Assembly (NCBI RefSeq): GCF_000372725.1
Contig: NW_005200922.1
Span: forward strand, 287,844 to 339,368
DNA length: 51,525 nt
Reading direction: 5' to 3'
Source: Emiliania huxleyi CCMP1516
Taxonomy: Eukaryota > Haptophyta > Isochrysidales > Noelaerhabdaceae
The notes beneath the pieces are model-generated. The model searched no databases. It was not told where the DNA came from and saw only the letters and a program-made list of their open reading frames with translations. This document shows, one piece after another, positions 35,618 through 45,618 of the stretch. The number at the start of each line of letters is the position of its first letter. Positions within the stretch are counted from its first letter, which is position 1. The translations under genes were made by a program, and so were the position numbers.

Positions 35618-37264
35618 CTAGTACTGCATCTCTGGCCGCTTGCCCCAGGCGCCCGAGGCCCACAGCAGGCTGCTCGCCTTCTCGTACGCGCCGAAGAAGA
35701 AGATGCCTGCACAGGCAGGCAGGCTGGGCGGCTCATGCAATGTCGGCTCAGACTCGGCTCTATCTCGGCTCATCTCGGCTCATCTCGGCTGATGAGGCTG
35801 CCTCCGATCGAGATCCACCCCACGCGCGGCCCGATGCCCTTGAGCAGCGCCGCCGCGCCCTCCTCGGCGGCGATGGTGCGCAGCGAGGAGAGCGTGCCTG
35901 CGGCGGGTCGGGCTCCTCGGGGTCGGGGGGGGGGCGGTGGGCGAGGGTCGGCGGGCGGGGGGGGCGCGGCGCCCGAGTAGAGCTCTCCCGAGGCCGACTT
36001 TGAGCCGAGCATCATCCGCGTCTTGACGACGTCGAGCGGGCACCTGACAGCAGGCTCTCGGCACGTGCGCGCGGCGCGCCCACCCCTCTACCGTCCCGAG
36101 CAGCGGGGGTGGCACGTCAGCGCCGCCGCGACGGAGCCGGAGAGCGAGCCGCAGACTGCGCCTGCGAGAAGCGGGCTCCGGGAAGGGTCTAGGCGAGGTC
36201 GAGGGAGGCCGAGAGAGCCGCGGGGCCGCGCCTTGCATCGGCGTGGTCTCGGCTATATCTCGGCTATATCTCGGCTATATCTCGGCCGCGCCTTGCATCG
36301 GCGTGGTCTCGGCTATATCTCGGCTATATCTCGGCTATATCTCGGCCGCGCCTTGCATCGGCGTGGTCTCGGCGCCTTGCCTGCGCGCCCACGCCTTCTT
36401 GAGGCCCTCGTACATGGGGAACTGGATGAAGGAGAAGGGGATCTCGCGCGCGACCGTCGTCCAGAAGCCGAGGTAGAAGGTCGACAGCCCGCCCGGCTGC
36501 GCCGCGATCCCGCGCACCGCCTCGAGGAAGTTCGAGTACTGGCCGACCTGCGGCGCGGCGGGGAGGGTTAGGGTTAGGGTTAGGGTTAGGGTTAGGGTTA
36601 GGGTTAGGGTTACTGGCCGACCTGCGGTGCGGCGGGGAGGGTGTCACAGACGAGGCGTGGGACCGTGCCACGCACCGCGAGAGACCGTGTGGGAGGGTGT
36701 CGTCTCGTCCACGTGTCGCGGCCCACCTGTCTACACTCACTACTGCAGGTGTCCGCTGCCTCACTCGCTACTGACCCGAGCCTGCATCCGCTGCGTCACG
36801 ACGCCGGTCGGCACGCGGACGAGGCAGGCGGCGACCTCGCCGACCGAGGCGGAGCACGAGTGCTGCAGCGGGTGCTCGACGCCGCCGTTGAGCGAGCGGA
36901 AGATGGGCTTGAACCCCTCGTACGCCGAGAAGAAGAAGGCGGCACCCGGCGCGGCGCCCAAAGCGGTGGCGAGGACGCCTGTGTAGACGCCGCGGAAGCC
37001 GCCGGCCGCCATGAAGCCCTTCTCGGACTGCAGCCGCACCTTGAGCGTGTCGAGTGGGTAGAGCGCGATGTCGACCGTCGTGCCAGCGCAGGCGCCAGAC
37101 AGCAGCGCCAGCGTGAAGGGCGTGTCTCGTGCACAGGCCGCCTCCGCCTCGACCTTGGGCTGAGCAGGCCGGGCGGCGGCCGGCGCGGCCGCGGGCGGCA
37201 CAATGATGGTGGGCTGCGCCACGAGGCGGGCGTTCTGGGCGGGAGCGGCGGCGGCGTCGGACAT
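35618..37264 (-). CDS. SLC25A26: mitochondrial S-adenosylmethionine carrier
   Basis: Start MSDAAAAPAQNARL at 37264, stop at 35618. Three mitochondrial-carrier repeats are recognisable by P-x-[DE]-x-[KR]: 'YPLDTLKVRLQ', 'VRVPTGVVTQRMQ' and 'CPLDVVKTRMMLG'. Blocks typical of the SAM carrier: GACAGTTVDIALYPLDTLK, GGFRGVYTGVLATALGAAPG, AFFFSAYEGFK, VGEVAACLVRVPT, YLGFWTTVAREIPFSFIQFP and GWISIGGIFFFGAYEKA. It exchanges cytosolic SAM for SAH across the inner mitochondrial membrane. Introns include one near 36790-36565, 36351-36162 (GC-AG), one near 36113-36041 (GT-AG, AAALT|CPLDVV), one near 35950-35880 (GC-AG) and 35801-35707 (GC-AG). A telomere repeat lies beside one 3' splice site. Confidence 0.88.
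36225..36373 (-). repeat. 60-bp tandem array: exon piece plus 11-bp satellite, repeated
   Basis: The exon piece (GGCCGCGCCTTGCATCGGCG...) starts at 36225, 36285 and 36345 with an exact 60-bp period. Between the copies lie CTATATCTCGG x3. On the coding strand each copy holds the CAAG|GC donor used by intron 36351-36162. Confidence 0.9.
36537..36641 (-). repeat. interstitial telomere repeat between 31-bp copies at a carrier splice site
   Basis: Copies 36537-36567 and 36611-36641 (1 mismatch) flank (GGGTTA)8 at 36565-36612. Each copy contains CCGCAG|GTCGGCC on the coding strand, a 3' splice site plus the start of the next exon. Confidence 0.9.
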
Positions 37265-37483
37265 TTGCAGCGAAAGCTCTGCGGGAAGCCTGTCGAGCGA
37301 CGTGATGTGATGCAGTGCAGGGAAGAAACGTGTTTTTTTTGCCACCACGGGAGGGACTGGAGGCAGGGAGGGGAGGGAGGGGAGGGAGGGGAGGGAGGAA
37401 GGTCTTCGTTCTTCTTTCGGAGGAGGTTTGCCGTTACGGGGTGCCGCGTCGTGTGATTCCTACTTCTGCGCGATCGTTGAGTC

Positions 37484-37909
37484 ATGCGGGTCGACGCGCT
37501 GCGCTTCACGAGTCGCCTCGTCGCCGAGCGGGAGGCGGACAACCGCATGCGCTTGCACCAAAAGCGTCTCCGCTGCATTGAGCGAGGCTCTAGCTCAACG
37601 CGCTTGGCCAGCGAGCCGCATCGCGCAACGGATGCGCTTGCCCGGCACGCAGCGGCGACGCGTAGGGTGGCGGAGGCGCGGGAGCAACGGATATCAACCG
37701 AGAACCGGATGTTAGAAGAGCGCCACCGTGCGCTAGGCTGCGCCGCCTTGCGCGAACGAGAGCGTGAGCGGCAGCTCTGCTCCAACCGCGCCAGAGCGGA
37801 AGGCGCGGCCGCGCGAGAGCGGAAGGCGGCGAGAGCGGCGCTGGCCGAGGAGAATGAGCGATTGCGACAGCGCCTCGGCCGCGTCCGGCCCTCCTTTTCG
37901 AATGGCTAA
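37484..37909 (+). CDS. coiled-coil protein, 141 aa
   Basis: ATG at 37484 (MRVDALRFTSRLVAEREADN), diverging from the SAM carrier start 220 bp away. It is Arg/Glu/Ala-rich with heptad-like spacing almost throughout (RVAEAREQRISTENRMLEER, AALAEENERLRQRLG). The mix of charged and hydrophobic residues and the lack of stops argue for a real gene. No family is recognised; it could be a cytoskeletal or ciliary small protein. Confidence 0.55.
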   Translation: MRVDALRFTSRLVAEREADNRMRLHQKRLRCIERGSSSTRLASEPHRATDALARHAAATRRVAEAREQRISTENRMLEERHRALGCAALRERERERQLCSNRARAEGAAARERKAARAALAEENERLRQRLGRVRPSFSNG

Positions 37910-38117
37910 GCCCTCCTTTTCGAGGCCGTGATGTGGCATATAGCGCCTCCCTGGGCCGCGCGCCGGCGCGCCGGCGTCACTCACCAAGACGTGGGAGTAT
38001 GCGGCCCCGGCGGCCCGTTGTCATCCTCTTACAGGACATTTTTCGGTGCTTCGCAGACCCTGTAGAAAATATTTCCCCATCGGGCCCTGTGCGCGCGCGC
38101 GCGCGCGGCGCCGCGCG

Positions 38118-39326
38118 CTAGTACGCGGTCGCTGAGAGGGGGTGCTCCTCCTGGATTGCTTCGCACAGCGCCTTCGACAGGCATGCCGCCTGATGCAGGG
38201 CGGCCATGCGAAGCTGCACTTCATCTGCGGTCGTCGACGCCGAGCCGTGGCCCTGCTCCGCCGCGCGAGTGACCGCGACATCGACCGCGCGGACGGCCTT
38301 GCAAAGCCACTGCGTGAGGATATGGTACTGTTCGGCGGTGCCACGCGGCACCACAACAATGCGCGTAGTACCGTTCTCGGCCGGCGTCTCCGCGTGATCC
38401 TGATTGAGCCCAGCTTCCACCTTGCTCGGCATCGCATGCAGGATGGCGCTGACGACGCGGCTGAAGGTGCAAGTTGCCTCGCCGTTGTTGATGCGGAGCG
38501 CGACCTGCTCAAGGGAGGACACCCGCCCCGTCCACTTCGCCAACTCGAAGGAGAGGCGCGCCGGCTGCGCGAGCGCGCTCTTGCACCAGCTCGCAATCAG
38601 CGCGAGCGGAGAGCTCTCCGACTCCGGAGGACCTCCAAACTCCTCCAGCCTGTGCTCCTGGATCTCGGTGGCCAGATGGAGGGAGGTGACGAAGTCGGAG
38701 GGCTTCATGAGCGGCCGCACGGCGAGGATCTCGCCCAGCCGGGCGGCGCCGTCGGCACCGAGGAATCGATCACGCTCGATGATCATCTCACCCACGCTCT
38801 GCGCGACGAAGAAGGTCCTCTGCTCGTCTGTCTGGTCCGAGGCGGCGATAGCGACGACTGCGGGCGGAAGCGAAGCCAGCTCGCGCCAGCTGTGAGCCAG
38901 GCCAGCGAGGTACTTCTCGGTGGTGGCCTCGTCCTTCTCGACCGTGTCACTCGCTCCGTTGGCCCTGGCGTAGTGCCACTCGCACCACGGCGAAGGAGCG
39001 AGGGCATGCGCGATGCTCTCGGGTGGCGCTCCGATGAGAGCAGCGGGGTCGTAGATCAGCGTCACGGCCATCGCAGCGGCGAACTTGATGCGGCGCCTCT
39101 CTTCTTCCGATAGGCGGCGGAGCTCCGACTTCTTCTTCCTCAGCAAGGCGGGCTTCAACGCCTTTGCGAGGGAGCGGATCTGCTTCCGCAAGGGTTGCGA
39201 CGTCTGTGCGAGCTGCATGAGAGCACGCTTCGATGCGACGTCGCCGTGCAGCAGCGCATGGACGACACTGCCGAGCACGTCGTCCGGCAGCCACAAGAGC
39301 AAGTCGCTCTCGGCAAATTTCGACAT
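38118..39326 (-). CDS. unknown helical protein with F-box-like N-terminus, 402 aa
   Basis: A single-exon ORF. The preferred start is MSKFAESDLLLWLPDDVLGS at 39326; another Met lies six codons upstream. 'LLWLPDDVLGSVVHALLHGD' with following hydrophobic positions looks like the first helices of an F-box, which would link it to SCF ubiquitin ligases; this is tentative. The rest is alpha-helical, with normal composition (few low-complexity runs) and no motif I recognise. It has no introns and no satellite, unlike most neighbours. Confidence 0.65.
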   Translation of the reverse strand: MSKFAESDLLLWLPDDVLGSVVHALLHGDVASKRALMQLAQTSQPLRKQIRSLAKALKPALLRKKKSELRRLSEEERRRIKFAAAMAVTLIYDPAALIGAPPESIAHALAPSPWCEWHYARANGASDTVEKDEATTEKYLAGLAHSWRELASLPPAVVAIAASDQTDEQRTFFVAQSVGEMIIERDRFLGADGAARLGEILAVRPLMKPSDFVTSLHLATEIQEHRLEEFGGPPESESSPLALIASWCKSALAQPARLSFELAKWTGRVSSLEQVALRINNGEATCTFSRVVSAILHAMPSKVEAGLNQDHAETPAENGTTRIVVVPRGTAEQYHILTQWLCKAVRAVDVAVTRAAEQGHGSASTTADEVQLRMAALHQAACLSKALCEAIQEEHPLSATAY

Positions 39327-42025
39327 GTGCTTGGCCGCTAACAAAACGCGCGCCCCCCGGCGGTTCCGTTGATCCCTTGTTTGGATTCTCTTGTGATTCT
39401 CTCTGTCGTAAAATTCTCACTTGTGCTCTGTGCTCTGGTGGGTCCGCCCGCTAGTCGAGAGAGATCGCCAGTGGAATAGGGAGTCCACCGTGCTGCGACT
39501 CGGCTGGCGGCGCTCTCAAAAAAGAAAAAAATGTTGCTCCGGGCTTCTAACCATCGTCACAATGCCAAGCAACCGCGCGCGGCTGTCGACCGGCAAGACC
39601 CCTCGACTCGGACACACTGTTCCGAGGGCAAGGGAGAGGGGTAGGCCCCTAGCCCGAGAGGGGAGCTTCCGAGACCCACTACAAGACCACGCACACATCA
39701 TCCCGCGGCCTCGCGGTCGGCGGGATTGCAACCAGTCTTCGCGTGCCGCCTGTCGTTCGACTCGGGCGCCTTGAGCGTCGGGGTGGCGAGCAGCAGCAGG
39801 GGACGCGGCTCTGAGCGCCCAGCGACGCGTGCCGGATGGAGTCCGGCCGCGGGTGACTCTAGGCTCTAGGGAAGTTCGCTCAGGATGTGTGGCAGCGACG
39901 TCGGCTGAGTGTCTTGTCTTGTGGTTCTGTGTGTCGCTCCTGTGTGACCGTCACCGCCCGTCTAGCGTCCACCCATACCGTGTTGGTGTCCCAGTCGTTG
40001 GTCGGACTGTGTTTCGCCTTCCCACATCAATCAATCGGGCTTCTGCCGCTTCCCCGAGTGAAGCCGTGCGGCTCTCAGCCTGCGTTCTAAAAAAAAATTG
40101 CTAACGCGAAAAACCGGCACACCAATCTCCCTTCCTCTCCCTATCCTTTCTTGGAGCTCTAGAGTCCACACCCCCCTGCCCCGGGATCGCGTACAAGCTG
40201 AGGCTACCGTAGGCCACACTAGCGTCGCTGGGGGTTCCCTGCCCTAGATGGGAAGCTGGCCGCTGATCCGAAGACCGACTGCACCAGGGCGCCTAGATAT
40301 ACTCAAGGTGAGCGAGGGTGAAGTTACGCCTTAAATGCCTGTCTCTCTACTGTGGACCTTACTCCGAGCTCGACGGCTCCTCCTATTCCCCCACCCCCCC
40401 TCCCCCCCCACTCTCTCCGAGTAAGGGCGTGCGCTACGTCCCCAAGGGGGGGGGGACGTGGGGGGGAGGTGTGACTTTTAGGTTGTAGCGTTTGGGTTTT
40501 TGTGGGGCACCCAAACGGTTTCGGTTTTCCTCCTTGGTGCCCCGAGTAGAGCGCGATCTCCCCTGGAGTCTGTCGCGCCCGTTCTGTCTAAGCTCGAGGT
40601 TCAACCTTCCAGTTGATCCTTATCGGACTGGTGAGGTCTGCCTAGCCGTCGTAGTGTAGTGCCTGGGGTGCGTCTGCGTCGGTGCTACACACACTCGGCA
40701 GGACGCTGCTGTAAATCGTTGCTGCTGGTCGTCGCTGTTTGTTAAACGATTTTCGCCATGGTGTTTTTTCTTTTTATGCTTAGGCAGTAAAAAGAACGGA
40801 AACGTGTGCGGCAGGCGCGGGCTCGGTCGATATCCCATACTTCGACTCACATCTTCACTGCTGCGGTGTGTGCCCGGGGAGGCGCGGCGGCGGGGTGGAT
40901 TGAGAAGGTCTCAGAATGCAGAGAAGCTGCAGGCGTGCAGAGGCGCGCGCTGCAGTTTCTCTGATCGGGCTGCTGGCGGTGTGCGCGAGACGGCGTGGTG
41001 AGGCGTGAGGCAGGCTATTGTAGTGGGGTGCGGGCTGCGTCTAAGCGTATGCGTGCACATGGTGCTGTATGCTGTGTGTGCAGGCAGGCTGACAGGCTGT
41101 GCACAGCAGACTGGGCGGATGAGCGCGCGCGCGCGCTCGTGCGGGCGTGCGTGCGCGCAGCGTGCCACGCGCGCGCCTCGTGCAGTGCAGACAGGCGCGA
41201 GGCGGCAGGGGCGCAGTGTACGCGGGCTGATGGTGCTGTATGCTGTGTGTGCAGGCAGGCTGACAGGCTGTGCATAAGACTGAGCGGATGAGCGCGCGTG
41301 CGTGTGCGTGCGTGCGTGCGCGCCTTGCGTGGTGCAGTATCTGCGTCGTACTCGCGGCGCGTCCTGGTACAGCCGCTTGTGAGATGCTGAAGCAGTGTGC
41401 AGAGCCTGCACAGGGCGCAAAAAGGCGAGGTAGTGCTGGTGAGGTGTGCTGCGGCGCGCGCGTCGCGGCGTGAGTGGATATGCGGCTTGCTCTGGTAGTG
41501 CGAGGGGCGCGCAGCTGGTGCGGGCGGCGCGGGACGGCCATGGGGCGCCAGCACAGGGCAGACGCACATGGCACAGCTCTGAAATGGCGCTGCGCGTGTT
41601 TGCGTGCGCGCGGGGACGTACGCGCAGTTTTCACGCGGTGTGCGTGGAGAAGGGCATGAGAGGCGCCGGCCGCGCGTGTGTTGTCGTGTGGGAGTTCGGA
41701 GTATGCCCGGAGGGCGGGGTGGTTTAGGGCGACTAGACTTCGCACTGGCGCCGGAGGCCCCAGATATGAAGAAAAGTACTCTCAGCCCGCGTTCTAGCAA
41801 GTCGCACTGATGAGACACCAGACACGAGACACGCGCGCCCGCCCCCAAAGAGCGTGTCACAGCAATTCACGGTGGAGTGCTTCGTGAAGGATGGATTGTC
41901 ACACACACCGAGATGGATCAAAACGCGGTGGACTCGCCACGCGACGGAGCAACATGCGCGATACGGTACACAAAGCCGTGGCACCCACAGCAGGCCGGGG
42001 GGGCGGGTTCAGTCTGCACGGTCTC
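39327..42025. other. 2.7-kb gene-poor region
   Basis: No ORF here shows protein-like composition or a domain. It contains repeat B copy 2 (39989-40024), C/G homopolymers (40388-40460), and a 45-bp exact direct repeat (41059-41103 and 41230-41274) within a GT/GC-rich tract. Possible long non-coding transcripts cannot be excluded. Confidence 0.5.
39989..40024 (+). repeat. repeat B, copy 2
   Basis: Identical over 36 bp to 14399-14434, and followed by CATCAATCAATC. Confidence 0.85.
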
Positions 42026-45000
42026 TTACGGTCGCCAGCAGTGCGTGCAGCCGCACCACGCGCCGTGCTTGTACCAGATCGCAAAGACGGGCAGGCACTG
42101 CGAGGACTGGTACACCATAAACTCCGGGTGCTCGACGACGCCGCCCTGCTGAAGGGTGAGTGCTGCGACCGAGCTGAGCGGGCCGCGGCCGTCCGGCCGC
42201 TCTGGAGGCTTCAGGGCGTCCCGCATCGGCTCTTGCGCGCGGTGCGCCTCTCCGAGGCACGCTCGTGCGACGAGGACGCAGCGCTCTCCCGCCGCGTTTG
42301 GCTCGGTGTAGATGTCGGACTTGGACGAGTTTGCCGCGAGGTAGACAGCGGCGCCGAATAGCTTGCCAAAGTGCCCCCCCGCGTAGCGCGGGTCGAGGCC
42401 TTGGCGGGTGAGGCGCTCGATCAGCTCCGACGGCGCGCCATGGTACAACAAGCGCTCGTTCAGCTTGAGGCCCGGGAAGGCTTCGACGTCGATGCGGGTG
42501 CAGCGGGCGTCGATGTCAGGGAGCGGCCCCACGCGCCGCTCGCACAGCCCGGCGATGTCCTGCAGCTCAGCGAGGTACTTCTCCTGCAGCCGCGGGTTGA
42601 AGAGCTGCTCGACCCGCTGCACCTCGAAGAGCGGCACGCTGCGATGCGGGTCGCCCTGCCGCGGGCCGCGGTGGCGCGTGCGCGACTTGAGGAACTCCCT
42701 GACGAGGAGCGCGCGCGTTGGGTCGCCGTCGCCAAGCTGGACAGCGCGCGCCGTCTGGTAGCGCGAGTAGAGGGGCAGCTTCGCGAGGTTGGCCAGCACC
42801 GCGGACTCGCACTTCGCCTCCGCCGCCGCATGCGCCGCCTCGTACGGCTGCAGCCGCGCCACCTCCGCCTTGTGCTCATCCAGGGAGGAGAGCAGCCGCC
42901 CCACGTCGAGCTTGCCGGCGGCCGCCGCGCTCGCAAGGGCCGCGCTCACCAGCGCCGCGTCGCACGGGCAGTCCTGCTCTTGCGCCCACTTGAGCGCCTC
43001 GGTGTTGCCCGCTGCTGCGAGCGCGCTGCAAGTGCGCTCGTCCCAAGGCAAGTCGAAAGAGCGCAGAAACGATAGCTCCGCCACTCCGTGCAGCGTCGCT
43101 GCCGCCGCGCAGCACGTCTCGTCGGCGGGGCAGCCGAGAGTGAGAAGCCGCGCGATTGGCTGCACCGCATTGCGGGATCCAAAGCGGACGCCGCCCACGG
43201 ACACCTCGAGCGCCGGTTTGAAGGCGCTCCAATGGCCAGCGAGCGCCGCGGCGGTCGAGACACCCCATGGCGCGCCGCCCTCGCGCGCCCACTCGAGCAG
43301 CGGCACGTCTCCGCGCGACGCCGCCACGTCGCACGTCTTCCCCCAGCGGCAAGTCCCGTCGACGAACTGCAGGTACTCGATGAGCTCGCGCCCTCCAGGC
43401 TGCGCTGCGGCGAGCTCGCACAGCCGCTCGCGCGGGCAGCCCACCGCCAGCGACCACTTCAACCGCGGGAACGAGCCAACGGCCGATGCCACGTGCGTCT
43501 TGAGGTGCAGCCGCGGCGCGCCTCGGCGCAGCGCGTCCCGGAGTGCACGGCAGCTGAGCGCGGCGGCGAAGCGGTCGTCTTCGCCAATGTGCTTGGCGAC
43601 CAGCTCCGCGACGTCCCCGGCGACGCTTCCCAGGCCAGCAACCGGGAGCGCCTCCGCAGCTGTGCTCTCCGCCTCCAGCCGCGACAGGTTCGTCGGCCGC
43701 ACCCGCACGCACTCGGCGCTGCTCTCGAGCGCCACCACGTACCGCCCTAGCCTGAAACTCTGAGCCACGCCCCGCCGCCCGTTCAGCTCGGGGCGGGCCG
43801 AGAGCCCGCTGAGCACGACTCGCTGCCCGAGCAGCGGCGCGTCCACAGCTGCTGCCGCTGCCGCGCCCGAGGAAGCGCCGCCCGCCCCTGCTCGGCCCTC
43901 CGCCGCCGCCGCCGCTGCCGCCGCCTCGCGCCGCGCTGCCTCCTCGGATAAGGCCTTGACGCACTCGGTGTGGCCCTTCTTCTTGGCCAGCTGCAGCGCC
44001 GTACGCCCGCCCGAGGTGCGCGCCGCCGTGTCTGCGCCCGCCCGCAGCAGGCAGAGTACGACGGCGGGGTGGCCTTGGATGCATGCGGTGTGCAGGGGCG
44101 TAGCGCCACCGTCCGTGGCCTGGTTGACCGCCGCGTCAGCCTCGAGAAGCAGCTGGACGATGCCGAGGTGGCCATTCTGGCACGCAACGTGCAGGGGCGT
44201 GAAGCCGCAGCCCGTGGCTTGGTTGCTCGCCGCGCTGGCCTCGAGGAGCAGCCGGGCGATCTTGGGGTGGCCCTCTTGGCACGCGACGTACAGCGGCGTG
44301 ACACCGTCCTCATCGGCTTGGTCGACCGCCGCACCGGCCCCGAGGAGCAGCTGCACGACGTCGAGGTGGCCCTTGAAGCACGCGACGTACAGCGGCGTGG
44401 TGCCGTCGTCCATGGCTTGGTTGACCGCCGTGCTGGCCTTGAGGAGCAGCCGGGCGATGCCGACGTGGTCCTTCTCGCACGCAATGTACAGCGGTGTGGC
44501 GCCGTCTTCCGTGGCTTGGGTGACCGCCGCACCAGCCCCAAGGAGCAGCCGGGCGATCACGAGGTGGCCCTCCTGGCACGCGACGAGCAGCGGCGTGAAG
44601 CCGTCAGCGTCTGCTTGGTTCACCGCAGCGCCGGCGGCGATCAACAGACGGACGCAGTCGATCTGGCCAGCCAGGCTCGCAGCGCTCAGCGGCGTGGTGC
44701 CGTCGTCTTTGGCTTGGTTGACCGCCGCGCCGGCGCCGAGGAGCAGCTCGACGCACTCGAGGCGGCCCTCCTCGCACGCGATGCACAGCGGCGTGACACC
44801 AGTGTCCTCGGCTTGGCCGACCGCTGCGCCAGTGTCGAGAAGCAGCCGGGCGATATCGACGTGGCCCTTCTCGCACGCGACGTACAGCGGCGTGAAGCCG
44901 CCGTCCATGGCTTGGTCGACCGCCAGGTCAGCCGTGAGGAGCAGCCGGAGGACATCGACGTGGCCATTCTTGCTCGCAATGAACAGCGGCGTGGCGCCGT

Positions 45001-45352
45001 TGGCGTTGGCTTGGTCGACTGCCGCGTGCGCCTCGAGAAGCAGCTGGACACACTCGAGGTGGCCCTGCTGGCACGCGATGGCCAGCGCGGTTGAGCCGCC
45101 GCCGGTCGTCGCCCCGACGCTCGCGCCGCTCTCGAGCAGCAGCCGCACGGCGTCGGCCTGCCCGTGCCGAGCGGCGATAGTCAGCAGCGTGAAGTGGTTC
45201 TCGGCCTTGAGGCGCGCGTCGAGCAGGGCCGTGAGCGCCGCGCCGCGCGTCCGCCCGGCGAGGAGGGCGCGCAGCAAGCCCAGGCCGCCCTGGCGCAGCT
45301 CGGCGGGCACGGCGCTTCTCATCGCGGCGAGATGGCCGATGGCGCCGCTCAT
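42026..45352 (-). CDS. ankyrin-repeat poly(ADP-ribose) polymerase (tankyrase-like)
   Basis: An intronless 1108-residue protein, start MSGAIGHLAAMRS at 45352. Thirteen 33-residue ankyrin repeats (about 51-480; 'DGxTPLYVACxxGHxxIARLLLxAGAAVxQA') are followed by an Ala-rich linker, a small beta-domain (GQRVVLSGLSARPELNGRRG), an F-box-like helix set (DVAELVAKHIGEDDRFAAAL), a helical ankyrin-like middle, and a C-terminal PARP domain. The catalytic H-Y-E triad is intact: H971 (LYHGAP), Y1004 (AAVYLAAN) and E1077 (HPEFMVYQSSQ). It should transfer ADP-ribose from NAD+ to partners chosen by the ankyrin array. The linker, F-box and lack of a SAM domain differ from animal tankyrase, so it is an independent fusion. 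Confidence 0.88.
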   Translation of the reverse strand: MSGAIGHLAAMRSAVPAELRQGGLGLLRALLAGRTRGAALTALLDARLKAENHFTLLTIAARHGQADAVRLLLESGASVGATTGGGSTALAIACQQGHLECVQLLLEAHAAVDQANANGATPLFIASKNGHVDVLRLLLTADLAVDQAMDGGFTPLYVACEKGHVDIARLLLDTGAAVGQAEDTGVTPLCIACEEGRLECVELLLGAGAAVNQAKDDGTTPLSAASLAGQIDCVRLLIAAGAAVNQADADGFTPLLVACQEGHLVIARLLLGAGAAVTQATEDGATPLYIACEKDHVGIARLLLKASTAVNQAMDDGTTPLYVACFKGHLDVVQLLLGAGAAVDQADEDGVTPLYVACQEGHPKIARLLLEASAASNQATGCGFTPLHVACQNGHLGIVQLLLEADAAVNQATDGGATPLHTACIQGHPAVVLCLLRAGADTAARTSGGRTALQLAKKKGHTECVKALSEEAARREAAAAAAAAEGRAGAGGASSGAAAAAAVDAPLLGQRVVLSGLSARPELNGRRGVAQSFRLGRYVVALESSAECVRVRPTNLSRLEAESTAAEALPVAGLGSVAGDVAELVAKHIGEDDRFAAALSCRALRDALRRGAPRLHLKTHVASAVGSFPRLKWSLAVGCPRERLCELAAAQPGGRELIEYLQFVDGTCRWGKTCDVAASRGDVPLLEWAREGGAPWGVSTAAALAGHWSAFKPALEVSVGGVRFGSRNAVQPIARLLTLGCPADETCCAAAATLHGVAELSFLRSFDLPWDERTCSALAAAGNTEALKWAQEQDCPCDAALVSAALASAAAAGKLDVGRLLSSLDEHKAEVARLQPYEAAHAAAEAKCESAVLANLAKLPLYSRYQTARAVQLGDGDPTRALLVREFLKSRTRHRGPRQGDPHRSVPLFEVQRVEQLFNPRLQEKYLAELQDIAGLCERRVGPLPDIDARCTRIDVEAFPGLKLNERLLYHGAPSELIERLTRQGLDPRYAGGHFGKLFGAAVYLAANSSKSDIYTEPNAAGERCVLVARACLGEAHRAQEPMRDALKPPERPDGRGPLSSVAALTLQQGGVVEHPEFMVYQSSQCLPVFAIWYKHGAWCGCTHCWRP

Positions 45353-45546
45353 TGTGCAGATGGATGGCGGCAGCGAAAAGTATTTTCCTCTTTTCTCGAC
45401 GAGGAGAGAGGGAGAGAACGACGAGAGTGGGACGGCCGCGAGGTGGCATGAAGGTTGCAGCGAGAAGCGGCGAGACACTGCGAAAAGAGATACGAGGAGG
45501 CAGACTCCCCAGGGTGGGCGACGGCTAGCGCATCACACTCCTCTCC

Positions 45547-45618
45547 TTAAAATCCCTGTGTGGTGGCGGCGTGCCGTTCTCCCATCCCTCCCTTGGGTTG
45601 TCTGTTTTCTTTCTTTTT
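45547..45618 (+). repeat. repeat C, copy 3
   Basis: Matches 29624-29690 and 29706-29775 in the same orientation, from TTAAAATCCCTG to the TTTCTTTC tail. It shares with copy 1 a CACTCCTCTCC-like 5' flank. Confidence 0.85.

Noticed and set aside
40100..40650. rRNA or spliceosomal RNA gene suggested by 'TTCCAGTTGATCCTTATC'
   Set aside because: The similarity to the 18S 5' end is a few bases only and the surrounding sequence does not follow any rRNA or snRNA.
41015..41860. 281-codon minus-strand ORF in the GT/GC-rich tract
   Set aside because: The frame is open because of base composition (His/Arg/Ala/Cys bias), repeats a 171-bp duplication, and has no domain or splice context.
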